NCBI GenBank assembly: GCA_027364495.1
Contig: DAHXPE010000384.1
Span: 1 to 6,228, forward strand
Direction: 5' to 3'
Length of the DNA: 6,228 nucleotides
Origin: Candidatus Heimdallarchaeota archaeon
GTDB lineage: Archaea; Asgardarchaeota; Heimdallarchaeia; Hodarchaeales; LC-3
Each line of letters begins with the position of its first letter. Position 1 is the stretch's first letter. The notes under the pieces are model-generated. The model searched no databases, was not told the DNA's origin, and saw nothing but the letters and a program-made list of their open reading frames with translations. Of the stretch, positions 1 through 6,228 are shown one piece after another. The position numbers and the translations under genes were made by a program.

Positions 1-89
1 TAAATAAATTTTATTTAAAAAAATTGCTAATGAAGAAAAAACAATAACAAAATAAAACATTATTTTAAAACTAAATAAAAAATTATGCA

Positions 90-101
90 AGTTTTATATA
101 A
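90..101 (+). promoter_or_regulatory. TATA-box candidate for the secreted protease gene
   Basis: The stretch TTTATATA at 93-100 resembles an archaeal TATA box. Its centre lies about 40 bases before the ATG at 136. Archaeal transcription usually starts about 25 bases downstream of the box, so the start would fall near 120-123. That leaves a short leader containing the GGTGAT ribosome binding site. The flanking sequence is very AT-rich, so other TATA-like words occur by chance. The spacing is the main support. Confidence 0.45.
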
Positions 102-125
102 TGTTTATTAATTGTTATGTTTTTT

Positions 126-131
126 GGTGAT
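126..131 (+). promoter_or_regulatory. Shine-Dalgarno site GGTGAT that decides the protease start
   Basis: GGTGAT is complementary to the conserved ATCACC segment at the 3' end of 16S rRNA and lies four bases upstream of the ATG at 136. It shows that translation starts there and not at the in-frame ATG at 112, which would place the site inside the coding region. The protein from 136 also begins with a textbook signal peptide. Confidence 0.8.
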
Positions 132-135
132 TAAA

Positions 136-2220
136 ATGAAAAAAAATAAAATTTTGACATTTTTTTTGATAGCAATATTAGGAATTTCAACCTTTGTCAT
201 AACTGCTCAAAATACAACCTTAGCAGATCCAACAATGGTTGATCCTTTACTGCTTGACGTGAATGAAAGAGAAAGGATAGAAAATGCCCCTATCAGTACA
301 TCCTTTTCTGATACAATGCAAACTGATTTTGATAGTCAGAATGCAACAACCCCAGCAACTGGAAGTGGGTCACCGAATGTAATTGGTGATCAAAAACTAT
401 TTCTAGCTTTGAATGATTATTATGGTTATTATTTCTTTGCTCTCTTTATCCTTTATGCACAAAGTGAAAATGGTGAAGTTTGGGTTCAAAATAATCGTAA
501 TTGGCCAGCTAGTAATCCACGAGATAACAATGAACAAATGGTCACGATTGAACAAGCTGAGTATTTGTTGAATGAATTTGAAACAAACATTTATGCTCAA
601 GAAGCAGCTTTTTATGGTACCCCTGGATTTCAAAATGGATCGAATAGTATTTTAAGTAATATATATTGCCAACCCGGTGTTTTATCAACTAATGGATTTC
701 CAGATTCTTATTGTGATTGGTCAGATTCTAACGGCAGGACTGCAATTTTAGTTGAGAATGTACGGGATGATAACTATTATATTCCCGGATACCCAGTTTA
801 TATTGCAGGATTTTATTCCTCTACGCTTGATGCTTATTTTGATCGTAATATCATGACCATTGATTCTTATGATTGGATAAATAGAGTTGGACCTAATGGA
901 AATAGACCTTATCTTTACGAGTCGACTTTTGCCCATGAGTATCAGCATTTAATACATGCTGATTACGTACCCGGAGATGATTCATTCATTAATGAAGGTT
1001 TTTCAATGTATGCCGAATATCTCTGTGGTTACGGAGTTGATTATGGTTATGTAAATGCATATTTTGCACAACCTTATAATTCTCTTACTGAATGGGGTGA
1101 TTTAGGTGACATAAACATCTTAGGAGATTACGGTGAAGCCTTGTTGTTTACTCATTATATTGAAAATCATTACACAGGATATCAAACAACATATATGAAA
1201 AATGGTATTCCTGGTGTCGCTGGAATTGAGCAGGCAGTAGCTGATACTATGGGCCATAAAGCACATTCACAACATCAGGTAACGTTCGATCAACTCTTTA
1301 ATTATTTCCATATAGCCAATTTAATCCAAGCAAAATCTGGACCATTCAGTTACAGCTCAGTTGATTTTAGTAAAGCTAATCCACTATCAATGGAATCTCT
1401 TTTTAATAATTCCGCTTCAGGGACAATGGATACGTATGGAACATATTATTATCTCTTAGATGGATTAAATGGTAATTATATCCTATCTTTCAAAGGTGAT
1501 ACCTATTCTGACGTTGTACCTGATCCTGGATGGACACTTGGAACAGATGGTATCTGGTTTTCTGGTGGTGGAGATCTGATCGATAGGTCAATTGTTGGTT
1601 CAGCATTTGTAGACGCAAGTAATCCTGTTCTCAGTTTTTACACCAATTATGATATCGAACAAGGCTGGGATTTCGGTATTGTTCAGGTTTCAACCGATTC
1701 TGGAGCTACTTGGACATCTCTTTCAAATGAATTTACTACATCCAATAATGAAGGAACAACATCTGAAATTTTAGCTCAATTACCGGGTCTAACTGGATCA
1801 TATGCTGGCATAATGACTTTTGATTTATCAGCTTATGTTGGTCAAAATATTATGCTTCGATTCAGATATATGACTGATTGGAGTACAAATTGGAATGGTT
1901 GGTACATAGATTCAAATAGTGTGACTATTAGTGGTGCTCAAGTTTCATTAGCACAACTTCTTCCACCTCCACCTCCAACTGTTGATTGGGATGTTACTAT
2001 TGTAGCCGGCATACACTCTGAAAAAGGTGATAATTTCCTTAATGTTGATAGAATGTGGATAAATTCCGTAAACCAAAAGGGATTTTCCTTTTTAAACTTC
2101 TTCAACTTAAAACATGTATCTAATTTCTATGTAGTAGTAATTACACCTCGAATGGATGCAGGTTCTGCTTCATTCGAATTGAATTTAGACCAGTATCATA
2201 TTCATGGTCACTGGTTTTAA
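136..2220 (+). CDS. Secreted M6/immune inhibitor A-like zinc metallopeptidase
   Basis: Predicted extracellular zinc endopeptidase of 694 residues. Residues 1-25 form a signal peptide: a basic MKKNK start, a hydrophobic run ILTFFLIAILGISTFVI, then a polar region with likely cleavage near TAQ or LAD. The catalytic centre is HEYQH at residues 267-271: His267 and His271 as zinc ligands, Glu268 as general base. Glu287 in NEGFSMYAE is the probable third ligand, a gluzincin-like arrangement. A conserved-looking block SLTEWGD...DYGEALLF follows. Residues about 464-600 (from PGWTLGTDGIWF to GWYIDS) look like the beta-sandwich (MAM/jelly-roll-like) domain that follows the catalytic domain in immune inhibitor A relatives. 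A proline run near 610-615 links to a last beta-rich domain of about 75 residues that I do not recognise. No C-terminal membrane anchor is visible, so it is probably released. The mature part has three cysteines (178, 193, 297). Family-level call is firm; substrate unknown. The start is set by GGTGAT at 126-131. Confidence 0.82.
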   Translation: MKKNKILTFFLIAILGISTFVITAQNTTLADPTMVDPLLLDVNERERIENAPISTSFSDTMQTDFDSQNATTPATGSGSPNVIGDQKLFLALNDYYGYYFFALFILYAQSENGEVWVQNNRNWPASNPRDNNEQMVTIEQAEYLLNEFETNIYAQEAAFYGTPGFQNGSNSILSNIYCQPGVLSTNGFPDSYCDWSDSNGRTAILVENVRDDNYYIPGYPVYIAGFYSSTLDAYFDRNIMTIDSYDWINRVGPNGNRPYLYESTFAHEYQHLIHADYVPGDDSFINEGFSMYAEYLCGYGVDYGYVNAYFAQPYNSLTEWGDLGDINILGDYGEALLFTHYIENHYTGYQTTYMKNGIPGVAGIEQAVADTMGHKAHSQHQVTFDQLFNYFHIANLIQAKSGPFSYSSVDFSKANPLSMESLFNNSASGTMDTYGTYYYLLDGLNGNYILSFKGDTYSDVVPDPGWTLGTDGIWFSGGGDLIDRSIVGSAFVDASNPVLSFYTNYDIEQGWDFGIVQVSTDSGATWTSLSNEFTTSNNEGTTSEILAQLPGLTGSYAGIMTFDLSAYVGQNIMLRFRYMTDWSTNWNGWYIDSNSVTISGAQVSLAQLLPPPPPTVDWDVTIVAGIHSEKGDNFLNVDRMWINSVNQKGFSFLNFFNLKHVSNFYVVVITPRMDAGSASFELNLDQYHIHGHWF

Positions 2221-2236
2221 AAAATAAAATTTATTT

Positions 2237-2267
2237 CTTTTCTTTAAATTTTCTTTTTTTTTTTTTT
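2237..2267 (+). terminator. T-rich terminator after the protease gene
   Basis: Short T tracts from about 2237 lead into an uninterrupted run of 14 T at 2254-2267, starting 34 bases after the protease stop codon. Archaeal RNA polymerase terminates on oligo-T tracts without needing a hairpin, so this is a credible transcript end. A homopolymer of this length is also prone to sequencing error. Confidence 0.55.
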
Positions 2268-2396
2268 AATTTGAGAGTGCTGAAAAACTCAATTTAACCT
2301 TTTTCAAAAAAGTCAATCTTTATTCAGATTAGCCAATGAAGTTCAAATTTAATTTTTCCTTTTTTCAAAAATCGAATTATTCAGCACACTCAATTT
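2268..2396. mobile_element. MITE-like palindromic element with AATTT direct repeats
   Basis: The left end GAGAGTGCTGAA (2273-2284) and the right end TTCAGCACACTC (2380-2391) are inverted copies differing at one base. The wider arms 2271-2295 and 2369-2393 pair at 21 of 25 positions. With a gap of about seven bases the arms extend inward to the T5-C-A6-G tract at 2300-2312 and its counterpart at 2359-2371. AATTT stands directly outside both ends (2268-2272 and 2392-2396), as a target-site duplication would. The 119-bp interior has no coding capacity. This is the layout of a miniature inverted-repeat transposable element. AATTT is weak evidence in such AT-rich DNA, and only one copy is visible here. 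A simple long hairpin in a convergent intergenic region is the alternative, but its unpaired centre is too large for an ordinary terminator. Confidence 0.5.
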
Positions 2397-2421
2397 GTAA
2401 ATAAAAGACATGTTTAAATAA

Positions 2422-2728
2422 ATAAAAACATTTTCAAACTTTATCTCAGACAATCGGAATCATAATAATCCTATAAGAATAATCATTAATGGTGAAAGAA
2501 TAAAGTTAAAACTGATAGCCAAATGGTTTGCTGAGGTATATTAAATCTATTTTCAAGAAAGCTAACCAGTTCTACAAAGTTATTTCAAGATATAAATTGC
2601 TCACCATTCCATTAATTGATTTTACTTCACCATTTTCTCCTTCTAATATGGATTCATTGAAAGATGAAATCGAAGAAAAAAATCCTGATATTAAGAGGTC
2701 ATCTGATTGGAATAACTATAACAGCTAA
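2422..2728 (+). pseudogene. Small frameshifted coding remnant, function unknown
   Basis: Two overlapping open frames look like one disrupted protein. The first, from about 2422, has no ATG and ends at the TAA closing GCT GAG GTA TAT TAA (2530-2544). It reads ...NNPIRIIINGERIKLKLIAKWFAEVY. The second, one base out of step, is open from 2519 to the TAA at 2726-2728 and continues LRYIKSIFKKANQFYKVISRYKLL...SSDWNNYNS. The second frame taken alone could start only at TTG 2528 or at ATG 2648, with no convincing ribosome binding site. Both parts have helix-like, Lys/Ile-rich composition that reads as natural protein, and the switch falls in mid-helix around 2525-2544. I do not recognise the family. 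It lies between a MITE-like element and the 3' end of gdh. It could also be chance open frame in AT-rich DNA, or a sequencing indel in an intact gene of about 100 residues. Confidence 0.35.
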
Positions 2729-2837
2729 AATAATTAGAAGAATAAATAAAAAGGCAAAAGTAAAAGGAACTATTTTCCATGTCTATAGTTTTTTGAAGAT
2801 ATTTTATATTTGATTTTTATACTAATACCTAATTTGA

Positions 2838-2865
2838 TAAAAAAGAAAAGAAATATAAAAAAATA
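2838..2865 (-). terminator. T-rich terminator after glutamate dehydrogenase
   Basis: Read on the minus strand, the sequence 20 to 46 bases past the gdh stop codon contains a run of seven T, then further runs of three, four and six T, interrupted by single A or C bases. Closely spaced oligo-T tracts of this kind act as intrinsic terminators in archaea. No GC-rich hairpin precedes them. Confidence 0.45.
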
Positions 2866-2883
2866 AGGAATTAAGGAAATTTT

Positions 2884-4173
2884 TTAAGGGAATATTCCTC
2901 TTAATTCAATTGCTTTAGCAACTCTTTTTACTGAGAGAGCCATTGCTGCTGTTCTAAGGTCTCTAATACCATATTGTTCAGAAGTTGCAAATACTTCTTT
3001 ATAAGAATTTACTAAAATATCTTTTAATGCACTATTAACTTGATCTTCTTTCCAGAAGAATGATTGTAAACCTTGAACCCATTCAAAATAAGATACTGTT
3101 ACACCACCTGCATTTGTTAATATATCTGGTGCTACAATAATATTCTTTTCTTTTAAAATATCATCTGCTAACGGAGTTGTAGGACTATTTGCACCTTCAA
3201 CTACTAATTTAGCTGTTATTTTATCTGCATTAATGTGTGTAATTTGGTTTTGCATAGCACATGGTGCCAGAACATCCACATCAAGTTCGAAGACGTCTTT
3301 AGTTTTTTCAAATGGATCAGCTTTTGGGAAACCTTGAACCGATTTTTTAGGATTAGATTGAGCATATTTTATTAAGTTAGGAACATCAATTCCTAATGGA
3401 TCATAAACTCCACCATAGGCGTCGGTAATTGCAACCACCTTACATCCTGCGTTAAATGCAGTTTGTGCAAAGTAAGTTCCAACATTACCAAAACCTTGAA
3501 TAGCAACGGATACGTTTTCAGGTTTTTTATGTAATTGTTTTCGTAATATTTCTTCCATTATGAAGAATACACCTCTTCCAGTTGCTTCAGTTCTTCCTAA
3601 ACTTCCACCAATTTCTACTGGTTTACCTGTTACAACTCCCAATTCAGTATATCCTTTCACCATACTGTATGTATCTAAAATCCAACTCATAATTTTTGGA
3701 TTTGTATTCATATCAGGTGCAGGGATATCTTTTTCGCTACCGATTAAATCCCTAATAGAATACGTATATCGTCGAGTTATTCTTTCTAACTCTCCTTCGC
3801 TGACTTTTAAAGGATCAACAACTACACCGCCTTTTGCACCACCGTAAGGAATATTCACAAGGGCTGTTTTAAGAGTCATTAAAGCAGCAAGAGCTGTTAC
3901 ATCATCTAAATCAATATCTGGTGAATATCTTATACCACCTTTACATGGACCTCTAGCCATTGAATGTTGGACTCTGTACCCTTCAAATATTTCCACAGAA
4001 CCATCATCCATTCTGACTGGAAAATGTGAGATAAAGGTATTAGTTGGACTACTTAAAATCTTTAAATATTTTTGTTCTAATTTAATTTTGGAAGCTGTTT
4101 GGTTTAAAGAAATTAAAAAATTACTCCAAGGATTTGACTCATCTTTTTCTTTCTGTTGCACTAGTTGAGACAT
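2884..4173 (-). CDS. gdhA: Glutamate dehydrogenase, NAD(P)-dependent
   Basis: Cytoplasmic enzyme of 429 residues that interconverts glutamate and 2-oxoglutarate plus ammonia using NAD(P), normally as a homohexamer. The N-terminal Glu/Leu/Phe/Val dehydrogenase dimerisation domain carries three substrate-site lysines: Lys78 in GPCKGGIRYSP, Lys102 in TLKTAL, and the catalytic Lys114 in PYGGAKGG. It also carries the catalytic Asp154 in IPAPDMNT. SLGRTEATGRGV (191-202) leads into the Rossmann domain with GFGNVG at 227-232. Asp251 follows the second strand; I do not judge NAD versus NADP preference from it. EGANSPTT (326-333) and NAGGVTVSYFEW (354-365) are also typical. Length matches archaeal and thermophile GDHs (about 415-430), apart from a slightly long N terminus. 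The start at 4173 is the only early methionine, and a weak GTGA precedes it. The gene is monocistronic here: convergent with the upstream protease and divergent from the methyltransferase. GDH rather than leucine or phenylalanine dehydrogenase is supported by overall pattern and length. Confidence 0.95.
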   Translation of the reverse strand: MSQLVQQKEKDESNPWSNFLISLNQTASKIKLEQKYLKILSSPTNTFISHFPVRMDDGSVEIFEGYRVQHSMARGPCKGGIRYSPDIDLDDVTALAALMTLKTALVNIPYGGAKGGVVVDPLKVSEGELERITRRYTYSIRDLIGSEKDIPAPDMNTNPKIMSWILDTYSMVKGYTELGVVTGKPVEIGGSLGRTEATGRGVFFIMEEILRKQLHKKPENVSVAIQGFGNVGTYFAQTAFNAGCKVVAITDAYGGVYDPLGIDVPNLIKYAQSNPKKSVQGFPKADPFEKTKDVFELDVDVLAPCAMQNQITHINADKITAKLVVEGANSPTTPLADDILKEKNIIVAPDILTNAGGVTVSYFEWVQGLQSFFWKEDQVNSALKDILVNSYKEVFATSEQYGIRDLRTAAMALSVKRVAKAIELRGIFP

Positions 4174-4178
4174 AATTA

Positions 4179-4183
4179 CTCAC
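4179..4183 (-). promoter_or_regulatory. Weak Shine-Dalgarno for gdhA
   Basis: On the minus strand GTGAG ends five bases before the gdhA ATG. GTGA can pair with the TCAC core at the 16S rRNA 3' end. It is shorter than the GGTGAT of the protease gene, so the pairing is only partial. Confidence 0.35.
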
Positions 4184-4206
4184 TTTTTATAATTTCTGCT
4201 CTTAAG

Positions 4207-4221
4207 AAAATTTAAAAATTT
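4207..4221 (-). promoter_or_regulatory. TATA-box candidate for gdhA
   Basis: Read on the minus strand, this stretch is AATTTTTAAATTTTC, a TATA-like element centred about 40 bases before the gdhA start codon. That is the same distance as the TATA-like box of the protease gene, implying a leader of about 15 bases. The surroundings are AT-rich, so the equal spacing is the main argument. Confidence 0.35.
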
Positions 4222-4355
4222 ATTCTAGGCTTAATTATAAAAGCTTTTTAAGACTTTAAATAATGGCTTAAGTAGAAGAATTTTTTAAAAATTGTTTTTT
4301 TAAAAATCCATCAGATTACATAATTCAATTAAACAATAGATATGTGCCAATATAA

Positions 4356-6228
4356 ATGATTAACGACGAAGATTTGTTCATTATTTTATCCAAAGAAATT
4401 TTACTTCTTTCTGACGCTCAAAAATCTAATCCAGTTACAAAATTAATTTATCATCATAGTTCGTTAAATTTTACCGAACAATATCACTTCTTAACACAAC
4501 ACATAAACCAAATAAATATCTCCGTTTTAAAAGAACATAAATCCAAATTCTTTCATTTACTTAATTTGCTTTTAATTTCTTATTATTTAGGAAACATTTA
4601 CTATTTTAATTATAAAAATACAATTCAGAAAGAAATATTAGATTCATTTGTTATTTCAAATCTCGATATTGAAAAAAATATTAAATTTTTCCTGATTAAT
4701 TTTGATGGTTTTTTTCTTATTAATAAAGATCTGGATAAAAATAAATCGATCACTAAACGATTTTTTTGGGGCAATCAAATCGATGAATTAGGTAAAAATG
4801 ATTTTAAAATAATTTTAACGAATAATGATTATTTTGAATTATTTAATGAAACCATTGAATTTATTTTCAATAAAATCAAAGCTATTGAATCAATCGTTTT
4901 TGATTTTTATTTCAATCTTTCTAAAGATTTGACCGAGAGTTATATAATTTCGAATCCAACAATTAAATCCTTTTTTAACAAGTTAATTTATTCTAATAGT
5001 TCTCAAATTGATGAATGGAGAGAAAATTTTACAATAGATGACAAAGATAATTCAGATATATCTTCATTAATCAAGAATGGTTATTATATAAATTCACTTT
5101 TCTTTTCAAATGAAGAAATTGAAAAAATGCTTCTAAAGTGTAATTTAACTCAAAATTCCAAACTTAACGCTTTTGATGGTTTATTAATTCATGGAGAAAA
5201 TTTACAAGGTTTAAATTATCTCAGAGAAAATTACAAAGTTCATATTGATTGTATTTATATTGATCCACCTTATAACACGGGATCGGGGAGTTTTTTATAT
5301 CAGGACGACTATGGTAAGATTGCATGGTATTGGTTATTGGAAAATCGATTACGATTAGCTTATGAACTATTAAAAGAGGATGGTGTTTTATTTATATCAA
5401 TAGATGACAATGAACTTGTGACCGTTCGAAATATTCTTGATGAAATTTTTGATAGATTTGTTGGTATGTACGTATGGCACAAAAAAACACAACCTTCCTT
5501 TCTTAATAAAGAATTAATATCGGTGACTGAATATATTCTCGTTTATAAAAAGGGTTTAAATTCTATTAGCATGAAAGGTGGTTTTACTGATCCAAATAAA
5601 CATACTGAATTATTAAATATCTCAAATGAAGTTACTCAGAGAAATTTACCAAACACTAATACCCTAATTTATTCTAACGGAAAGTTATTTAGCGGAATTG
5701 TTGAACAAGGGGTTTATGGTAATAATAAATTGCAGGTTACTCTCAAAAATACAATTACTGTTACCCAAGGTATTTCAGACAGTAATATTGAATTGATTGG
5801 AAGATTTAGGTGGACTCAATCAAAAATCGATTCTATTTATCTTGAAAACAGACAAATTGTTATTAAAAACTTAAAAACCTTGAGACCTACCGTATCAGGA
5901 ACTGGAAAAGAAAAAATTCGTCCCCCAATTACATTGCTCTCAAAAAAGATAAACAGTATTCCAACAACTACCGATGGAAATTTTGAAATGAAAAATTTAT
6001 ACAAGATTGCTCCATTTTATTATCCAAAACCTGTTGGTTTAATTAAATTTTTGATTGATAGTATCACATATAATGACAAAAATGCAGTTATTTTAGATTT
6101 TTTTGCTGGATCAGGAACTACCGGTCATGCAGTGATTAATTTAAACAGAGACGATGGAGGAAAAAGAAAATTCATACTGATTGAACAGGCCGATTATTTT
6201 GAATTATTTAATGAAACCATTGAATTTA
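4356..6228 (+). CDS. Type III Mod-like adenine-specific DNA methyltransferase, 3' end missing
   Basis: At least 624 codons, open to the window edge, so the C terminus is not seen. A stop codon (4353-4355) directly precedes the ATG at 4356, which fixes the earliest start. The protein should transfer a methyl group from S-adenosylmethionine to adenine N6 at a specific DNA site. The motif order is that of the beta class: HGENLQGLNYL at 279-289, catalytic DPPYNTG at 303-309, DGVLFISIDDNE at 342-353 and a W-K...TEYILVYKKG block. A variable segment to about 545 follows, the probable target-recognition region. Next come PKPVGLIKFLI from 557 (motif X) and the cofactor-binding LDFFAGSGTTG at 580-590 (motif I), then RKFILIEQADYF near the end. 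DPPY, rather than SPPY, supports adenine as target. Residues 1-275 are a Lys/Asn/Phe-rich extension with no motif I recognise. A Res-type helicase-endonuclease would be expected next; an orphan methyltransferase or part of another defence system is possible. An exact 37-bp in-frame repeat (residues 158-169 and 613-624) makes the last 25 or so bases suspect. Confidence 0.85.
   Translation, partial: MINDEDLFIILSKEILLLSDAQKSNPVTKLIYHHSSLNFTEQYHFLTQHINQINISVLKEHKSKFFHLLNLLLISYYLGNIYYFNYKNTIQKEILDSFVISNLDIEKNIKFFLINFDGFFLINKDLDKNKSITKRFFWGNQIDELGKNDFKIILTNNDYFELFNETIEFIFNKIKAIESIVFDFYFNLSKDLTESYIISNPTIKSFFNKLIYSNSSQIDEWRENFTIDDKDNSDISSLIKNGYYINSLFFSNEEIEKMLLKCNLTQNSKLNAFDGLLIHGENLQGLNYLRENYKVHIDCIYIDPPYNTGSGSFLYQDDYGKIAWYWLLENRLRLAYELLKEDGVLFISIDDNELVTVRNILDEIFDRFVGMYVWHKKTQPSFLNKELISVTEYILVYKKGLNSISMKGGFTDPNKHTELLNISNEVTQRNLPNTNTLIYSNGKLFSGIVEQGVYGNNKLQVTLKNTITVTQGISDSNIELIGRFRWTQSKIDSIYLENRQIVIKNLKTLRPTVSGTGKEKIRPPITLLSKKINSIPTTTDGNFEMKNLYKIAPFYYPKPVGLIKFLIDSITYNDKNAVILDFFAGSGTTGHAVINLNRDDGGKRKFILIEQADYFELFNETIEF
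4827..4863 (+). repeat. 37-bp exact direct repeat, copy 1 (methyltransferase N-terminal region)
   Basis: This stretch is identical over 37 bases to 6192-6228. It encodes DYFELFNETIEF at residues 158-169 of the methyltransferase frame, and the frame continues smoothly into FNKIKAIESIVFDFYF. The two copies are 1365 bases apart, exactly 455 codons. Confidence 0.9.
6192..6228 (+). repeat. 37-bp exact direct repeat, copy 2 (at the window end)
   Basis: This is the second copy of the stretch at 4827-4863, in the same frame, encoding residues 613-624. It ends on the last base of the window, so its true length is unknown. The first four residues, DYFE, suit the usual end of a Mod protein. The next eight, LFNETIEF, match copy 1 rather than the PRI-containing tail I would expect in this family. 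Confidence 0.9.

Larger units (their letters stand above)
4174..4355. promoter_or_regulatory. Divergent promoter region between gdhA and the methyltransferase gene
   Basis: This 182-base non-coding stretch must hold promoters for both flanking genes. It contains a perfect 10-bp palindrome AAAAGCTTTT at 4239-4248, which might be an operator but is common in such composition. It also contains two copies of TTTTTTAAAAAT at 4281-4292 and 4296-4307, starting 15 bases apart. Either copy, or the weaker ATTACATAATT at 4315-4325, could be the TATA element of the methyltransferase gene. No ribosome binding site precedes the ATG at 4356, so that message may be leaderless or have a short leader. Confidence 0.4.

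Noticed and set aside
403..948. Minus-strand open frames at 403-633 and 748-948 within the protease gene
   Set aside because: They are antisense to a gene with clear catalytic motifs and a signal peptide, have low-complexity Ile/Ser-rich translations, and show no ribosome binding site or recognisable motif.
2528..2728. The 66-codon frame as an intact gene of its own
   Set aside because: It needs a TTG start without a ribosome binding site, and its protein-like sequence seems to continue upstream in another frame, so I annotate it as part of a frameshifted remnant.
2883..2905. Near-palindrome around GGAATATTCC at the gdhA stop codon
   Set aside because: It has no loop, lies within codons for the conserved-looking C terminus, and is AT-rich. 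The T tracts further downstream explain termination better.
3560..3847. Plus-strand open frame of 95 codons antisense to gdhA
   Set aside because: It is the reverse of a highly conserved GDH segment. Its Pro/Ser/Ile-rich translation is what antisense reading of that segment yields.
4356..6228. CRISPR array or tandem repeat region
   Set aside because: The only exact long repeat is the two-copy 37-bp pair 1365 bases apart. There is no regular repeat-spacer pattern anywhere in the window, and I saw no tRNA or rRNA gene.

Overview
This AT-rich window (roughly 30% GC by eye) looks archaeal. The secreted-protease gene has a near-perfect archaeal Shine-Dalgarno (GGTGAT) four bases before its ATG. 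TATA-like boxes sit about 40 bases upstream of two start codons. T-rich tracts rather than GC hairpins follow the genes. The protein set (a secreted M6/immune-inhibitor-A-like metallopeptidase, an archaeal-type hexameric glutamate dehydrogenase and a Mod-like DNA methyltransferase) would suit an anaerobic peptide-using archaeon, possibly of the Asgard group. No phylogenetic marker is present, so the lineage is a guess.

Layout. Positions 1-135 hold the promoter and ribosome binding site of the first gene. A secreted metallopeptidase of 694 residues is encoded on + at 136-2220 and is followed by a 14-T tract. At 2268-2396 there is a non-coding, MITE-like palindromic element with imperfect inverted ends and a 5-bp AATTT direct repeat on both sides. 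At 2422-2728 a small coding remnant appears split between two frames. An NAD(P)-dependent glutamate dehydrogenase lies on - at 2884-4173, with T-rich terminator sequence below it. Positions 4174-4355 form a divergent promoter region. From 4356 to the end of the window, on +, runs an open frame for a beta-class adenine-specific DNA methyltransferase resembling type III Mod subunits. It has a long N-terminal extension, and its 3' end is cut by the window edge.

How the parts relate. The protease and the dehydrogenase are convergent and separated by about 660 bases, so they are not an operon. Both would fit amino-acid catabolism: extracellular proteolysis, then oxidative deamination of glutamate. 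The methyltransferase is divergent from gdh and probably belongs to a restriction-modification or other defence locus continuing to the right, where a Res-type helicase/nuclease partner would be expected.

The most notable oddity is an exact 37-bp direct repeat inside the methyltransferase frame (4827-4863 and 6192-6228). Its second copy ends exactly at the last base of the window. Both copies are in the same frame. This is either an assembly artefact at a contig end or a real in-frame repeat whose recombination would delete the whole catalytic core. I lean towards the artefact.
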